From Streptococcus porcinus (GTDB taxonomy: Bacteria; Bacillota; Bacilli; Lactobacillales; Streptococcaceae): a stretch of 64,000 bases of DNA. Of the stretch, positions 39,810 to 47,349 are shown one piece after another. The stretch lies in the NCBI RefSeq assembly GCF_900475415.1, contig NZ_LS483388.1, forward strand, positions 77,501 through 141,500, read 5' to 3'. Numbering within the stretch: position 1 is the stretch's first letter; the number at the start of each line of letters is the position of its first letter. The position numbers and the translations under genes were made by a program. The notes below the pieces were generated by a model, which searched no databases, was not told the origin of the DNA, and saw only the letters and a program-made list of their open reading frames with translations.

Positions 39810-40119
39810 TCCTAAAACCTATGAAGAATTAGCTGAAATAATGGAACGGCAAGATAAGCTTGTTCTCTTTTTTACGGCGGATTGGTGCCCAGACTGCCAA
39901 TTCATATACCCTGTCATGCCTGACATTGAAGCTGAGAATAATCAGCTAACTTTTGTTGCTATTAACCGTGACGATTTCATGGAAGTGGCTCAGGAGTGGA
40001 ATGTTTTTGGCATCCCGAGTTTTATCGTGATTTCAAAAGGACAGGAAGTTGGCCGTTTTGTCAGTAAGTCACGGAAAACGAAAGCTGAGATCAATCAGTT
40101 TTTGGCAGAATACAAGTAA
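39802..40119 (+). CDS. Thioredoxin-family protein
   Basis: A 105-residue thioredoxin-fold protein with the active-site motif WCPDC (in ADWCPDCQF) near residue 29 and the cis-Pro in FGIPSFIV. The WCPDC dipeptide differs from the classical WCGPC of housekeeping TrxA, so it may have a special client. A long open frame starts at 39673, but ATG 39802 has GAGGAG and gives the family length. It is translationally coupled to the DUF4651 gene and is followed by ytpR. Confidence 0.88.
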   Translation: MISPKTYEELAEIMERQDKLVLFFTADWCPDCQFIYPVMPDIEAENNQLTFVAINRDDFMEVAQEWNVFGIPSFIVISKGQEVGRFVSKSRKTKAEINQFLAEYK

Positions 40120-40136
40120 GCAGAAAAGGAAGAATA

Positions 40137-40763
40137 ATGATTTTTGCATATAATAAAGAACAAGTTGGCGATGTTTTGATGGTTATTCTCGAGGATACGA
40201 AGCCAATCAAACGACAAGTGGAACGTAAAGGTAAAGTAGCACGAGTTTTCGCCCAAGAAGATGGCAGAACCTTAGCCTGGAATATTTTCCAAGTTTCCAC
40301 ACTGTTTGCAGTTAAAGGCAATGGCCAGGTCTTCTTATCAGAATCAGACATTAACAATCTAAATGCCGAACTAGCTAAAGAGGGCTTCTCTGAAGAATTA
40401 ACAGCTGGTCAAGAACCGGTCTTTGTCGTCGGTCAAATCAAAGAGATGGTAGCCCATCCAGACAGTGACCACCTCAATATCTGTCAAGTTGCTATTGGAT
40501 CAGACAAAAGTGTTCAAATTGTTGCAGGTGCTCCTAATGCTGCTGTTGGTTTAAAAACGATTGTGGCTCTTCCAGGGGCAATGATGCCAAGTGGTAGTCT
40601 TATATTTCCAGGGAAGCTCCGAGGAGTAGATTCTTACGGGATGATGTGCTCTCCACGTGAGTTAGCCCTTCCAAACGCTCCGCAAAAACGTGGGATCATT
40701 GAATTAGATCAGTCAGCACTTGTTGGAGAAGCTTTTGATCCGGCTAAGCATTGGCGTGGGTAA
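40137..40763 (+). CDS. ytpR: YtpR family tRNA-binding-domain protein
   Basis: A 208-residue protein with a C-terminal EMAP/Arc1p-type tRNA-binding OB fold, as at the front of PheT. The region VGQIKEMVAHPDSDHLNICQV, then IVAGAPNAAVG and MMCSPRELAL, is diagnostic. The N-terminal half has no recognised motif. The cellular role is unproven. AAGGAAG lies in front of the ATG, and it ends the operon at a bidirectional terminator. Confidence 0.88.
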   Translation: MIFAYNKEQVGDVLMVILEDTKPIKRQVERKGKVARVFAQEDGRTLAWNIFQVSTLFAVKGNGQVFLSESDINNLNAELAKEGFSEELTAGQEPVFVVGQIKEMVAHPDSDHLNICQVAIGSDKSVQIVAGAPNAAVGLKTIVALPGAMMPSGSLIFPGKLRGVDSYGMMCSPRELALPNAPQKRGIIELDQSALVGEAFDPAKHWRG

Positions 40764-40781
40764 AAAAGCACGACTATAAAC

Positions 40782-40812
40782 AAAAACCTTAGTTTTAAAC
40801 TAAGGTTTTTTA
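40782..40812. terminator. Bidirectional terminator after ytpR
   Basis: AAAAACCTTAG (40782-40792) pairs with CTAAGGTTTTT (40800-40810) around TTTTAAA. The stop codon of the minus-strand small ORF (40802-40800) lies inside the stem. Confidence 0.85.
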
Positions 40813-40970
40813 GATCTTTTAATGAGAAAATAGCTAATCAGAGTAGCGAGAGTAGCAATAAAAAGACTACCGAAAAAATCGTAAAGCCAGATACCTCTTG
40901 TTATTTGAAACCAGATAAAACGGGAAAATAATAAGACTAGAAAAACTCCGATAGCAAATTTAATCTTCAT
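40800..40970 (-). CDS. Small 56-residue membrane protein
   Basis: Read on the minus strand from ATG 40970, with AGAGG about nine bases ahead, to TAG at 40802-40800. It gives 56 residues in two hydrophobic segments (about residues 5-22 and 33-50) and ends in KRSKKP, so both ends probably face the cytosol. The clear ribosome-binding site and the stop placed in a terminator stem argue that it is real. I do not recognise a family or function. Confidence 0.6.
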   Translation of the reverse strand: MKIKFAIGVFLVLLFSRFIWFQITRGIWLYDFFGSLFIATLATLISYFLIKRSKKP

Positions 40971-41079
40971 CTTTTAGCCACCTCTTTTTAAGTTAAAATA
41001 ACATATTCATAAGCAAAAGGCAATGCTGAGTATTAAAAAGGGATTTATTTGCCAAAGTCAGTTTATTTGTCCAAATCTT

Positions 41080-41087
41080 TTCGGATA
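41080..41087 (+). promoter_or_regulatory. cin-box-like SigX promoter of ssbB
   Basis: TTCGGATA, two changes from TACGAATA, lies 20 bases before the ATG of ssbB. This is practically the same distance as the comYA cin-box (19 bases). No good vegetative -10 is present between it and the gene. Confidence 0.6.
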
Positions 41088-41107
41088 ACTAGTTAGGAGG
41101 ACAAAAA

Positions 41108-41503
41108 ATGTATAATAAAGTAATCATGATTGGTCGATTAGTTAACCATCCCGACTTGATAAAGACCCCAAAAGATAAGCATGTGTGCCGAGTTTCAATT
41201 GCTGTCAATCGCCGTTTTAAAAATGCTGAAGGTGAGCGTCAAGTTGATTTTGTTAATCTTGTTCTTTGGGGACGATTGGCTGAAAGCATGGCTTCGTATG
41301 GTAGCAAAGGTAGCTTGATTTCGCTTGATGGCGAGCTACGCATCCGTAAGTACGAAAAAGATGGTAAGATGACTTATATGACCGAAGTCCTATGCCAATC
41401 TTATCAACTTTTAGAGAGCCGCGCTCAGCGGGCTGTTAGAGAAAATAACCTGGCTGATGATCTTTGTGATTTGGTTTTAGATGAAGAGGCCTTACCTTTC
41501 TAA
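41108..41503 (+). CDS. ssbB: Competence-type single-stranded DNA-binding protein SsbB
   Basis: A 131-residue OB-fold protein with the usual SSB start YNKVIMIGRLVNHPDL and core VDFVNLVLWGRLAE. The length matches the short streptococcal SsbB (CilA) and not the longer essential SsbA, but it keeps an acidic end, DEEALPF, that would contact partners. In competent cells SsbB coats incoming DNA. GGAGG and a cin-box precede it, which ties it to the SigX regulon along with comYA-G. Confidence 0.88.
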   Translation: MYNKVIMIGRLVNHPDLIKTPKDKHVCRVSIAVNRRFKNAEGERQVDFVNLVLWGRLAESMASYGSKGSLISLDGELRIRKYEKDGKMTYMTEVLCQSYQLLESRAQRAVRENNLADDLCDLVLDEEALPF

Positions 41504-41629
41504 GATTGAACTTTTCTTAAAAAATTTTTAGCGAGTTGAAATCGTGCCCTAATGGCGGTTTGAAGGGGTTTAGCCACATCAGCTTGCTTGAAAAAGAATA
41601 AAAAAGTTTATTTATGGAGTTTCAATGGC

Positions 41630-41658
41630 TTGACAGCTCTTCAAAAATACCTTATAAT
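41630..41658 (+). promoter_or_regulatory. Promoter of the transporter attenuator
   Basis: TTGACA (41630-41635), 17 bases, TATAAT (41653-41658): both hexamers match the vegetative consensus exactly. It is the strongest promoter in the window by eye and would start a leader of about 310 bases. Confidence 0.9.
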
Positions 41659-41697
41659 TTTTTAAAAATTAATGGAAAGAAAGAGGAGGTCACTGGT

Positions 41698-41760
41698 ATG
41701 ATACCTAACACGACAACTCACACGCTTAACAACCGTTATTACTTTAGCTTCTTTAGATAG
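41698..41760 (+). CDS. Leader peptide with Tyr/Phe control codons
   Basis: A 20-codon ORF: ATG 41698 after GAGGAGG (41683-41689), ending at TAG 41758-41760. The last residues are RYYFSFFR, that is, two Tyr and three Phe codons among the eight before the stop. The strong ribosome-binding site, consensus promoter and downstream competing hairpins indicate an attenuation leader peptide, comparable in logic to pheL or pheM of enterics. It is too short for normal ORF calling. Confidence 0.78.
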   Translation: MIPNTTTHTLNNRYYFSFFR

Positions 41761-41761
41761 T

Positions 41762-41951
41762 GTTTGTAGACATATTACCTATGGATACAAACAATGCAAA
41801 ACGTCAGTTTGTATCTATGGGGCTAAAGGCTATTTGAGTTGTTTGTCCACATAGATAAAAATATCTAAGTGGGCACCTTATCACAGTGTATCTTCTTATA
41901 CCTCTTTAGTTGTATAAGACCATTTAGATATTTCTAAATGGTCTTATTTTT
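41762..41951 (+). promoter_or_regulatory. Multi-hairpin transcription attenuator
   Basis: Segments: A 41762-41768, B 41778-41792, C 41807-41822, D 41845-41857, E 41862-41874, F 41914-41928, G 41933-41947. Possible pairs: A:B (7 bp), B:C (15 bp), C:D (8+2 bp), D:E (12 of 13 bp), E:F (11 bp with one G-U, 41862-41872 with 41920-41930) and F:G (15 bp perfect with TTTT tail, terminator). Neighbouring pairs exclude each other. With A free, A:B, C:D and E:F form and the terminator cannot; with A covered by a ribosome at the stop codon, B:C, D:E and F:G form. A further small hairpin (41894-41901 with 41912-41919) also competes with the terminator. Confidence 0.75.
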
Positions 41952-41974
41952 ATACCCAAGAAAAGAGGAGTCAC

Positions 41975-42931
41975 ATGAAAACAATATTTCGATTTACAAT
42001 GCTTACATTAGCTTTACTCGGTTTGACGGCTTGCCGTCAAGAGGCAGTGACTAGCAAAAACCATGTTAAAGTTGGTATTATCCAATATGCTGAACATCCA
42101 GCTTTAGATGCTGCCCAAAAAGGCTTTATCAAGGCTTTGAATGAAGCAGGCTATAAAGAAGGACAAAATCTTGATTTAACACAGAAAAATGCTCAAGGAG
42201 AGCAAGCTAATCTACAAACAATGGTAGAGCAATTAGCAGGTAAAAATGATCTTAATTTTGCCATAGCAACTCCAGCAGCTCAGGCCATGGTTAATGCTGA
42301 TCAGGAAACACCGACGATTTTTACGGCAGTTACAGATCCTATATCAGCAGGTTTGGTCAAATCTTTAGAAAAACCTGGCGGGACCGTTACGGGGACTCTT
42401 GATGCGGGTGATGTCAGTCAACAAATTGACGTGTTAACCAAGGCTATCCCAAAAGCTAAGAAAGTCGGTATTTTCTATAACTCTAGTGAAGTCAATTCTC
42501 AAATTCAAGCTAAGGCAGCCAAAAAAGCCTTGCTTAAGAAAGGACTCAAGGTAGTTATCAAAACGGTAACCACCAGTAATGATGTTCAGCAAGTCATGAC
42601 CAGTTTAGCCAATCAAGTTGATGCTGTTTATTTGCCAACAGATAATACAGTAGCTTCAACAGCAACAACTATCGGGGAAGTCTTGAAAGAAGCCAAAGTG
42701 CCAGCTATTGGTAGTGATGCAGCTTACCTAGATGCTGTTTTATTAACATCAGGTGTTGATTATCAAGCTATCGGCCATGCTGCGGGAGAACAGGCTCTTA
42801 AAATTCTAAAAGGTAAAAAAGTTTCTGAGCTCCCTGTTCAAAAACCTCAAAAAGCTCAAGTCAAAATTAATGAGGCTATGGCTAAAGCACTTGGTATAGA
42901 CCCCTCAACATTAAAAGCAGCCCTGAGCTAG
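41975..42931 (+). CDS. ABC transporter substrate-binding lipoprotein (TrpX-like), first copy
   Basis: A 318-residue binding protein of the ABC_sub_bind family (PF04392-like). The signal ends in the lipobox LTAC at about residue 20, so it is lipid-anchored outside the cell. HVKVGIIQYAEHPALDAAQKGF and ATPAAQAM, then FTAVTDPISAGLV, are hallmarks shared with streptococcal TrpX. GAGGAG precedes the ATG. It begins a four-gene operon behind an attenuator whose leader peptide is rich in Tyr and Phe, so the ligand may be an aromatic amino acid or a precursor. Confidence 0.85.
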   Translation: MKTIFRFTMLTLALLGLTACRQEAVTSKNHVKVGIIQYAEHPALDAAQKGFIKALNEAGYKEGQNLDLTQKNAQGEQANLQTMVEQLAGKNDLNFAIATPAAQAMVNADQETPTIFTAVTDPISAGLVKSLEKPGGTVTGTLDAGDVSQQIDVLTKAIPKAKKVGIFYNSSEVNSQIQAKAAKKALLKKGLKVVIKTVTTSNDVQQVMTSLANQVDAVYLPTDNTVASTATTIGEVLKEAKVPAIGSDAAYLDAVLLTSGVDYQAIGHAAGEQALKILKGKKVSELPVQKPQKAQVKINEAMAKALGIDPSTLKAALS

Positions 42932-42946
42932 AAGGATGGTGTGATA

Positions 42947-43909
42947 ATGAACAGATTCAGCAAATTAGTAGTGCTAACCTTAGTCAGTCTCCTTTTGGTT
43001 GCTTGTCGATCGACCGAGGGAAAAAGCCCAGTATCACAGCAAACTGTAACAGTTGGAATCTTACAATATATGGAACATGATTCTCTCACAGCAGCTCGTA
43101 AAGGCTTTGAAGCAGAGCTTAAAAAAGAAGGCTATACCCAAGGTGAAAACTTAAAAATAGTCTATCAAAATGCTCAGGGAGACCAGGCTAATTTACAAAC
43201 CATTTCAGAACAGTTGCTTAAAAAAAGTGATTTGGTGTTAGCTATTGCGACACCAGCAGCTCAAGCTTTAGCCACAGCCTCAACTGATATACCAATTGTC
43301 TTTACAGCAGTGACTGATCCCTTGTCGGCAGATTTGGTTAAAAGTCTAAAAAAACCTGGTGGCTTGATAACAGGAACAAGCGACCAGGCCCCTATTGCTA
43401 AACAGGTAGCACTTTTAAAAGAAGTTTTGCCAAAAGCCAGAGAAGTAGGAATTCTCTATACCAGCAGTGAGAGAAATTCAGAAGTACAGGTTAAGGAAGC
43501 AGAAAAAGAGCTTAAAAAAGCAGGTTACAGAGTCAGCAAAAAAGGCATCTCATCAAGCAATGAAGTGCAAGATGCAACTAACAGTTTGATGCATACAGCT
43601 GATGCTCTCTTTGTTCCGACAGATAATACGGTGGCTTCAACGATGACGATGATTGGTCAGTTGTCTGTTGAGCATCAGGTACCAGTCATTGGCGGCTCGA
43701 CAGATATGGTTGATGCTGGCGGACTCTTAACCTATGGGACCAATTATAGTCAGTTAGGCAGACAAGTTGCAAGACAGGCAGTGACTATTTTAAAAGGGCA
43801 GAATCCGGCGACGATCCCAGTTGAATTGCCAAAAAAGGTAAATTTGCATGTTAATAGACAGCAGGCTCAAAAACTAGGGGTAGATCTTTCCCACCTATCA
43901 CTGAAGTAA
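42947..43909 (+). CDS. ABC transporter substrate-binding lipoprotein (TrpX-like), second copy
   Basis: A 320-residue paralogue of the preceding gene with the lipobox LVAC near residue 19 and the same motifs (VGILQYMEHDSLTAARKGF, ATPAAQAL, FTAVTDPLSADLV). The two proteins look roughly half identical along their length, so an old tandem duplication is likely. ATG 42947 is eight bases after AAGGATGG and preferred over GTG 42941. It is followed after 17 bases by the single permease gene, so both binding proteins would feed one channel. Confidence 0.85.
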   Translation: MNRFSKLVVLTLVSLLLVACRSTEGKSPVSQQTVTVGILQYMEHDSLTAARKGFEAELKKEGYTQGENLKIVYQNAQGDQANLQTISEQLLKKSDLVLAIATPAAQALATASTDIPIVFTAVTDPLSADLVKSLKKPGGLITGTSDQAPIAKQVALLKEVLPKAREVGILYTSSERNSEVQVKEAEKELKKAGYRVSKKGISSSNEVQDATNSLMHTADALFVPTDNTVASTMTMIGQLSVEHQVPVIGGSTDMVDAGGLLTYGTNYSQLGRQVARQAVTILKGQNPATIPVELPKKVNLHVNRQQAQKLGVDLSHLSLK

Positions 43910-43926
43910 GAAAAAAAGGAGAAAAA

Positions 43927-44811
43927 ATGGCACTCATTCTATCAAGTTTATCACAGGGACTCTTATGGTCGGTGCTGGCTATTGGCGTCTACATTACTTT
44001 TCGCATTTTAGATATTGCTGATTTAACTACTGAGGGCTCATATCCGCTCGGAGCGGCTATCTGTGCGACAGGTATTGTTTCAGGCTTAGACCCGCTCTTA
44101 GCAACACTCCTAGCTTTTGCTGGTGGACTATTAGCGGGTTTGGTTTCAGGTCTTATCCATACCAAATTGAAAATACCAGCCCTCTTGACAGGGATTATTA
44201 CTTTGACAGCCTTGTATTCTATCAACTTAAAAATCCTTGGCAAGGCGAATGTAGCTCTCTTGGGACAAAAAACCCTAGTTTCAGAACTCTACGACTTGGG
44301 ATTTACAAAGACAGCTTCGGCCATGATTATAGGAGTTATCGCTGTTTTTATTCTTATCTTGCTCTTGACTCTGCTCTTGAAAACTCAGGTCGGTCTAGCG
44401 CTGCGATCAACCGGGGATAATATCCCCATGAGTGAAGCAAATGGGATAAATACCGACAAGATGAAGATTCTAGGCTATATGATTTCTAATGGCTTGATCG
44501 CACTTTGCGGGGCTTTATTGTGTCAAAATAATGGTTATGCCGACTTGAATTCTGGGGTCGGAACCATTGTTATTGGCCTTGCTTCAATCATCATAGCTGA
44601 GGTGGTCATTAGGCATCTGACTATCGGCTGGCGTTTGGCGTCCCTTGTCTTAGGGGCTATTCTCTATCGTCTGATTATTCTTGCTATCTTGTCTATTCCG
44701 GGTATGGATGCTGATTTGGTTAAGCTCTTTTCGGCCATACTGTTAGCGACTGTCCTTTTTATTCCAGAATTACAACAGAGATTGAAGATTCGTCAACCAA
44801 AACTGAATTAG
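43927..44811 (+). CDS. ABC transporter permease (TrpY-like)
   Basis: A 294-residue membrane permease of the BPD_transp_2 (LivH/RbsC-type) family with about eight hydrophobic segments. Features include FRILDIADLTTEGSYPLGAA near residue 22 and GLALRSTGDNIPMSEANGI near residue 155, the latter being the ATPase-coupling loop. It forms a homodimeric channel for the two upstream binding proteins. AAGGAG precedes the ATG. The ATPase gene follows after 8 bases. Confidence 0.87.
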   Translation: MALILSSLSQGLLWSVLAIGVYITFRILDIADLTTEGSYPLGAAICATGIVSGLDPLLATLLAFAGGLLAGLVSGLIHTKLKIPALLTGIITLTALYSINLKILGKANVALLGQKTLVSELYDLGFTKTASAMIIGVIAVFILILLLTLLLKTQVGLALRSTGDNIPMSEANGINTDKMKILGYMISNGLIALCGALLCQNNGYADLNSGVGTIVIGLASIIIAEVVIRHLTIGWRLASLVLGAILYRLIILAILSIPGMDADLVKLFSAILLATVLFIPELQQRLKIRQPKLN

Positions 44812-44819
44812 GAGTTATT

Positions 44820-45623
44820 ATGTCAACATTATTATCATTACAAAGGATTCATAAGATTTTTGAAGCTGGTACGGTCAATGAAAACCACGTCTTGCGCGGA
44901 CTCAGCCTTGATGTGCAAGAAGGAGACTTCATCTCAATCATCGGAGGTAATGGAGCTGGGAAATCAACCCTTATGAACAGCTTGGCTGGGACACTAAAGC
45001 TTGATCATGGCGACATCTTGTTAGAAGGTCAGTCCATCAGTCACTTATCGACTGCCAAACGGGCACAGTTTATCAGCCGTGTGTTCCAAGATCCTAAGAT
45101 GGGGACAGCTTCACGCTTAACTATTGAAGAGAACATGGCCATCGCCCATCGTCGTGGAAAAAAACGTGGTCTTAGCTGGGGCGTGAAAGAAAGCGACCGC
45201 GAAGCTTATCAACAAGCCCTGCAAGAATTAGGACTACATTTAGAAAAGCGTCTCAGAGTAGATACCCAGTTCCTATCAGGTGGACAAAGACAAGCTTTAA
45301 CGCTTTTAATGGCTTCTCTTGAAAAACCAAAGGTCTTGTTGCTAGATGAACACACTGCCGCCCTAGACCCCAAAACCAGTGATATGGTGATGACCTTAAC
45401 CGACAAAATTGTCAAAAATCATGGGCTGACTACCCTCATGATTACCCACAATATGGAACATGCTATCCAATATGGTAACCGTTTGGTCATGCTTCATCAA
45501 GGCCAAATCGTCGTTGATCTTAAGGGGGATGACAAAAGAAAGCTGACTGTTGAAGAGCTGATGACTCTCTTTCAACAAAATGTGGGACAAGGCCTTAAAG
45601 ATGATGGACTGATCCTGGGATAG
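44820..45623 (+). CDS. ABC transporter ATP-binding protein (TrpZ-like)
   Basis: A 267-residue ATPase with Walker A GGNGAGKST, signature LSGGQRQALTLL and Walker B VLLLDEHTAALD, in which His stands in place of the usual Pro after Glu (DEH for DEP). That variant is common in this transporter family. It powers import through the upstream permease. GGAG precedes the ATG. It ends the operon, with a terminator 55 bases further on. Confidence 0.88.
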   Translation: MSTLLSLQRIHKIFEAGTVNENHVLRGLSLDVQEGDFISIIGGNGAGKSTLMNSLAGTLKLDHGDILLEGQSISHLSTAKRAQFISRVFQDPKMGTASRLTIEENMAIAHRRGKKRGLSWGVKESDREAYQQALQELGLHLEKRLRVDTQFLSGGQRQALTLLMASLEKPKVLLLDEHTAALDPKTSDMVMTLTDKIVKNHGLTTLMITHNMEHAIQYGNRLVMLHQGQIVVDLKGDDKRKLTVEELMTLFQQNVGQGLKDDGLILG

Positions 45624-45677
45624 CATTTATTTGGATCAGAACAAGGAGCAGTTTAAAGTGATTGCTTCATAACTCAT

Positions 45678-45708
45678 AAAAACGACTCACATTTGTGAGT
45701 CGTTTTTT
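45678..45708. terminator. Bidirectional terminator, transporter operon and deoxynucleoside kinase gene
   Basis: AAAAACGACTCAC (45678-45690) pairs exactly with GTGAGTCGTTTTT (45695-45707) around ATTT. Confidence 0.9.
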
Positions 45709-45711
45709 CTT

Positions 45712-46353
45712 CTATAATAAATCTAATGTTTTAAGTTTTTCATCGATCATTTGGAGGACTGTGGTTAAGTCTTCTGGGTTCTGGACGAAGTCTAGAGCAT
45801 CTCCGTCAATTCTCATTTTCGGTGAGACGTCGTATTCTTCATACCAGGTCGGGTATTCTTCGTGGACTTGGTAGTAGTATTCTTCTAGTCCAGGGTTGTC
45901 ATCAACTTGCTCAAAAGAGCGTCCCCGTTTGGCAATGCGTTCTAACATTTTCTCAAAAGAAACGTCAATATAAATCAATAAATCAGGCCGTTTTTTAGGC
46001 ATGCCTTCTAATTCTTCTAGCATGTTAGCCAGCAGTTCTTGGTAGATGTCAAGTTCTGCTTTGGTGACGTTACCATTTTTATAATTGAGTTTGAGAAAGA
46101 GCTCGTCTTCAAAAATGGAACGGTCTAGAACATTATTATCAGCTTTATAGGCTTCTTTAATGGATTTGAAACGTTTGTTTAAAAAGAAAATTTGGAGTAA
46201 AAAGGCATATTTTTGGGGGTCTTGATAGTAGAGATCAAGAACGGGGTTGTTGTCAACAGCTTCATAAAAAACATCAGTCCCCAAATAGTCTCCAAGAGCA
46301 GCAGCAAGAGAGCTCTTCCCTGCTCCAATAGTTCCGGCTAGTACAATCAACAT
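45712..46353 (-). CDS. Deoxynucleoside kinase (dGK/dAK type)
   Basis: A 213-residue P-loop kinase that phosphorylates deoxyadenosine or deoxyguanosine for nucleotide salvage. The P-loop is AGTIGAGKSS at residue 6, the substrate segment is FYEAVDNNPVL, the DRS motif is LDRSIFEDELF, and the lid arginines are RIAKRGRSFEQ. Firmicutes often have two such genes in tandem, but only one is here. It starts 18 bases after dusB and is probably in the hslO-dusB operon. Confidence 0.9.
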   Translation of the reverse strand: MLIVLAGTIGAGKSSLAAALGDYLGTDVFYEAVDNNPVLDLYYQDPQKYAFLLQIFFLNKRFKSIKEAYKADNNVLDRSIFEDELFLKLNYKNGNVTKAELDIYQELLANMLEELEGMPKKRPDLLIYIDVSFEKMLERIAKRGRSFEQVDDNPGLEEYYYQVHEEYPTWYEEYDVSPKMRIDGDALDFVQNPEDLTTVLQMIDEKLKTLDLL

Positions 46354-46371
46354 GATTCTCCTTCAATGGTC

Positions 46372-47349
46372 TTAGCGAACTTGGGCAAAAATCTCTTGGA
46401 CTTGAGCCAAAGTATCGGCGCGTGATACAGCTCCGCGGACTTTAGCAGCTCCAGCAGTCCCACGTAAATAATGGGGAGCTAAACCGCGAAATTCCCGGAC
46501 AGCAATGGTTTCCCCCTTGAGATTAATCAAGCGGGTCAAGTGGTCCTCAGCAATGTCCAGTTTTTTGGCAAATGGAAGATCAGGTAACTCTTCACCCGTC
46601 TCAAAAAAGTGGTTGATTTGAGTAAACAAGTAAGGGTTGTTCATGGCTGCGCGTCCAATCATCACAGCATCGACGCCGATTTCCTCAATCATAAACTTAG
46701 CATCTTGGACACTACGCACATCGCCATTGCCGATAAAAGGAATCTTGGTCAGTGCTTTAGAGACACGTGCGAGGGTATCGTGGTCACAGCTTCCAGTGTA
46801 CATCTGCTCACGCGTACGACCGTGCATAGCAAGCGCAGCGACGCCTGCTGACTCGGCAGCTAGAGCATTCTCAACAGCTAATGAGCTGTCTGCCCAGCCG
46901 GTACGCATCTTAACAGTCAGTGGAATATCGAGAACTGAGGTAACTTCGGAGACGATATGATAGATCTTATCAGGGTCACGCAACCATTTGGCACCGGCTT
47001 CGTTTTTGACAACCTTATTGACCGGGCAACCCATGTTGATGTCAACAATATCAGCCTTAGTGTTGGTTTGGATGAAATCGGCAGCCCGTTTTAAACCTTC
47101 AGCATCGCCCCCAAAGAGTTGGATAGACATGGGATGCTCTGTCTCATCAATGTGGAGCATGTGCAGGGTTTTTTCGTTGTTGTAAAGGAGCCCTTTTTCG
47201 GAAATCATCTCCATAACCACTAGACCAGCACCAAATTCTTTGGCGATTGTCCTAAAGGCAGAGTTGGTGACGCCAGCCATAGGGGCTAAAACAGTACGGT
47301 GTGGGATTTCAACAGTCCCAATCATAAAAGATGAATTAAGCTTTGTCAT
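46372..47349 (-). CDS. dusB: tRNA-dihydrouridine synthase DusB
   Basis: A 325-residue FMN enzyme that reduces uridine to dihydrouridine in tRNA. The TIM-barrel start is [14 protein letters not shown], the active-site Cys is in [11 protein letters not shown] near residue 101, and phosphate and FMN contacts appear in [10 protein letters not shown] and NGDV. The ATG lies 14 bases inside the end of hslO on the same strand, so the two are coupled; hslO-dusB linkage is usual in streptococci. Confidence 0.95.
   Translation of the reverse strand: MTKLNSSFMIGTVEIPHRTVLAPMAGVTNSAFRTIAKEFGAGLVVMEMISEKGLLYNNEKTLHMLHIDETEHPMSIQLFGGDAEGLKRAADFIQTNTKADIVDINMGCPVNKVVKNEAGAKWLRDPDKIYHIVSEVTSVLDIPLTVKMRTGWADSSLAVENALAAESAGVAALAMHGRTREQMYTGSCDHDTLARVSKALTKIPFIGNGDVRSVQDAKFMIEEIGVDAVMIGRAAMNNPYLFTQINHFFETGEELPDLPFAKKLDIAEDHLTRLINLKGETIAVREFRGLAPHYLRGTAGAAKVRGAVSRADTLAQVQEIFAQVR

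Noticed and set aside
41762..41951. T-box riboswitch as explanation for the transporter leader
   Set aside because: No T-box sequence is present, while a strongly initiated short ORF and stepwise alternative stems are.
45396..45626. Minus-strand frame over the ABC ATPase gene
   Set aside because: Antisense shadow; the plus strand encodes an intact ATPase with all motifs.
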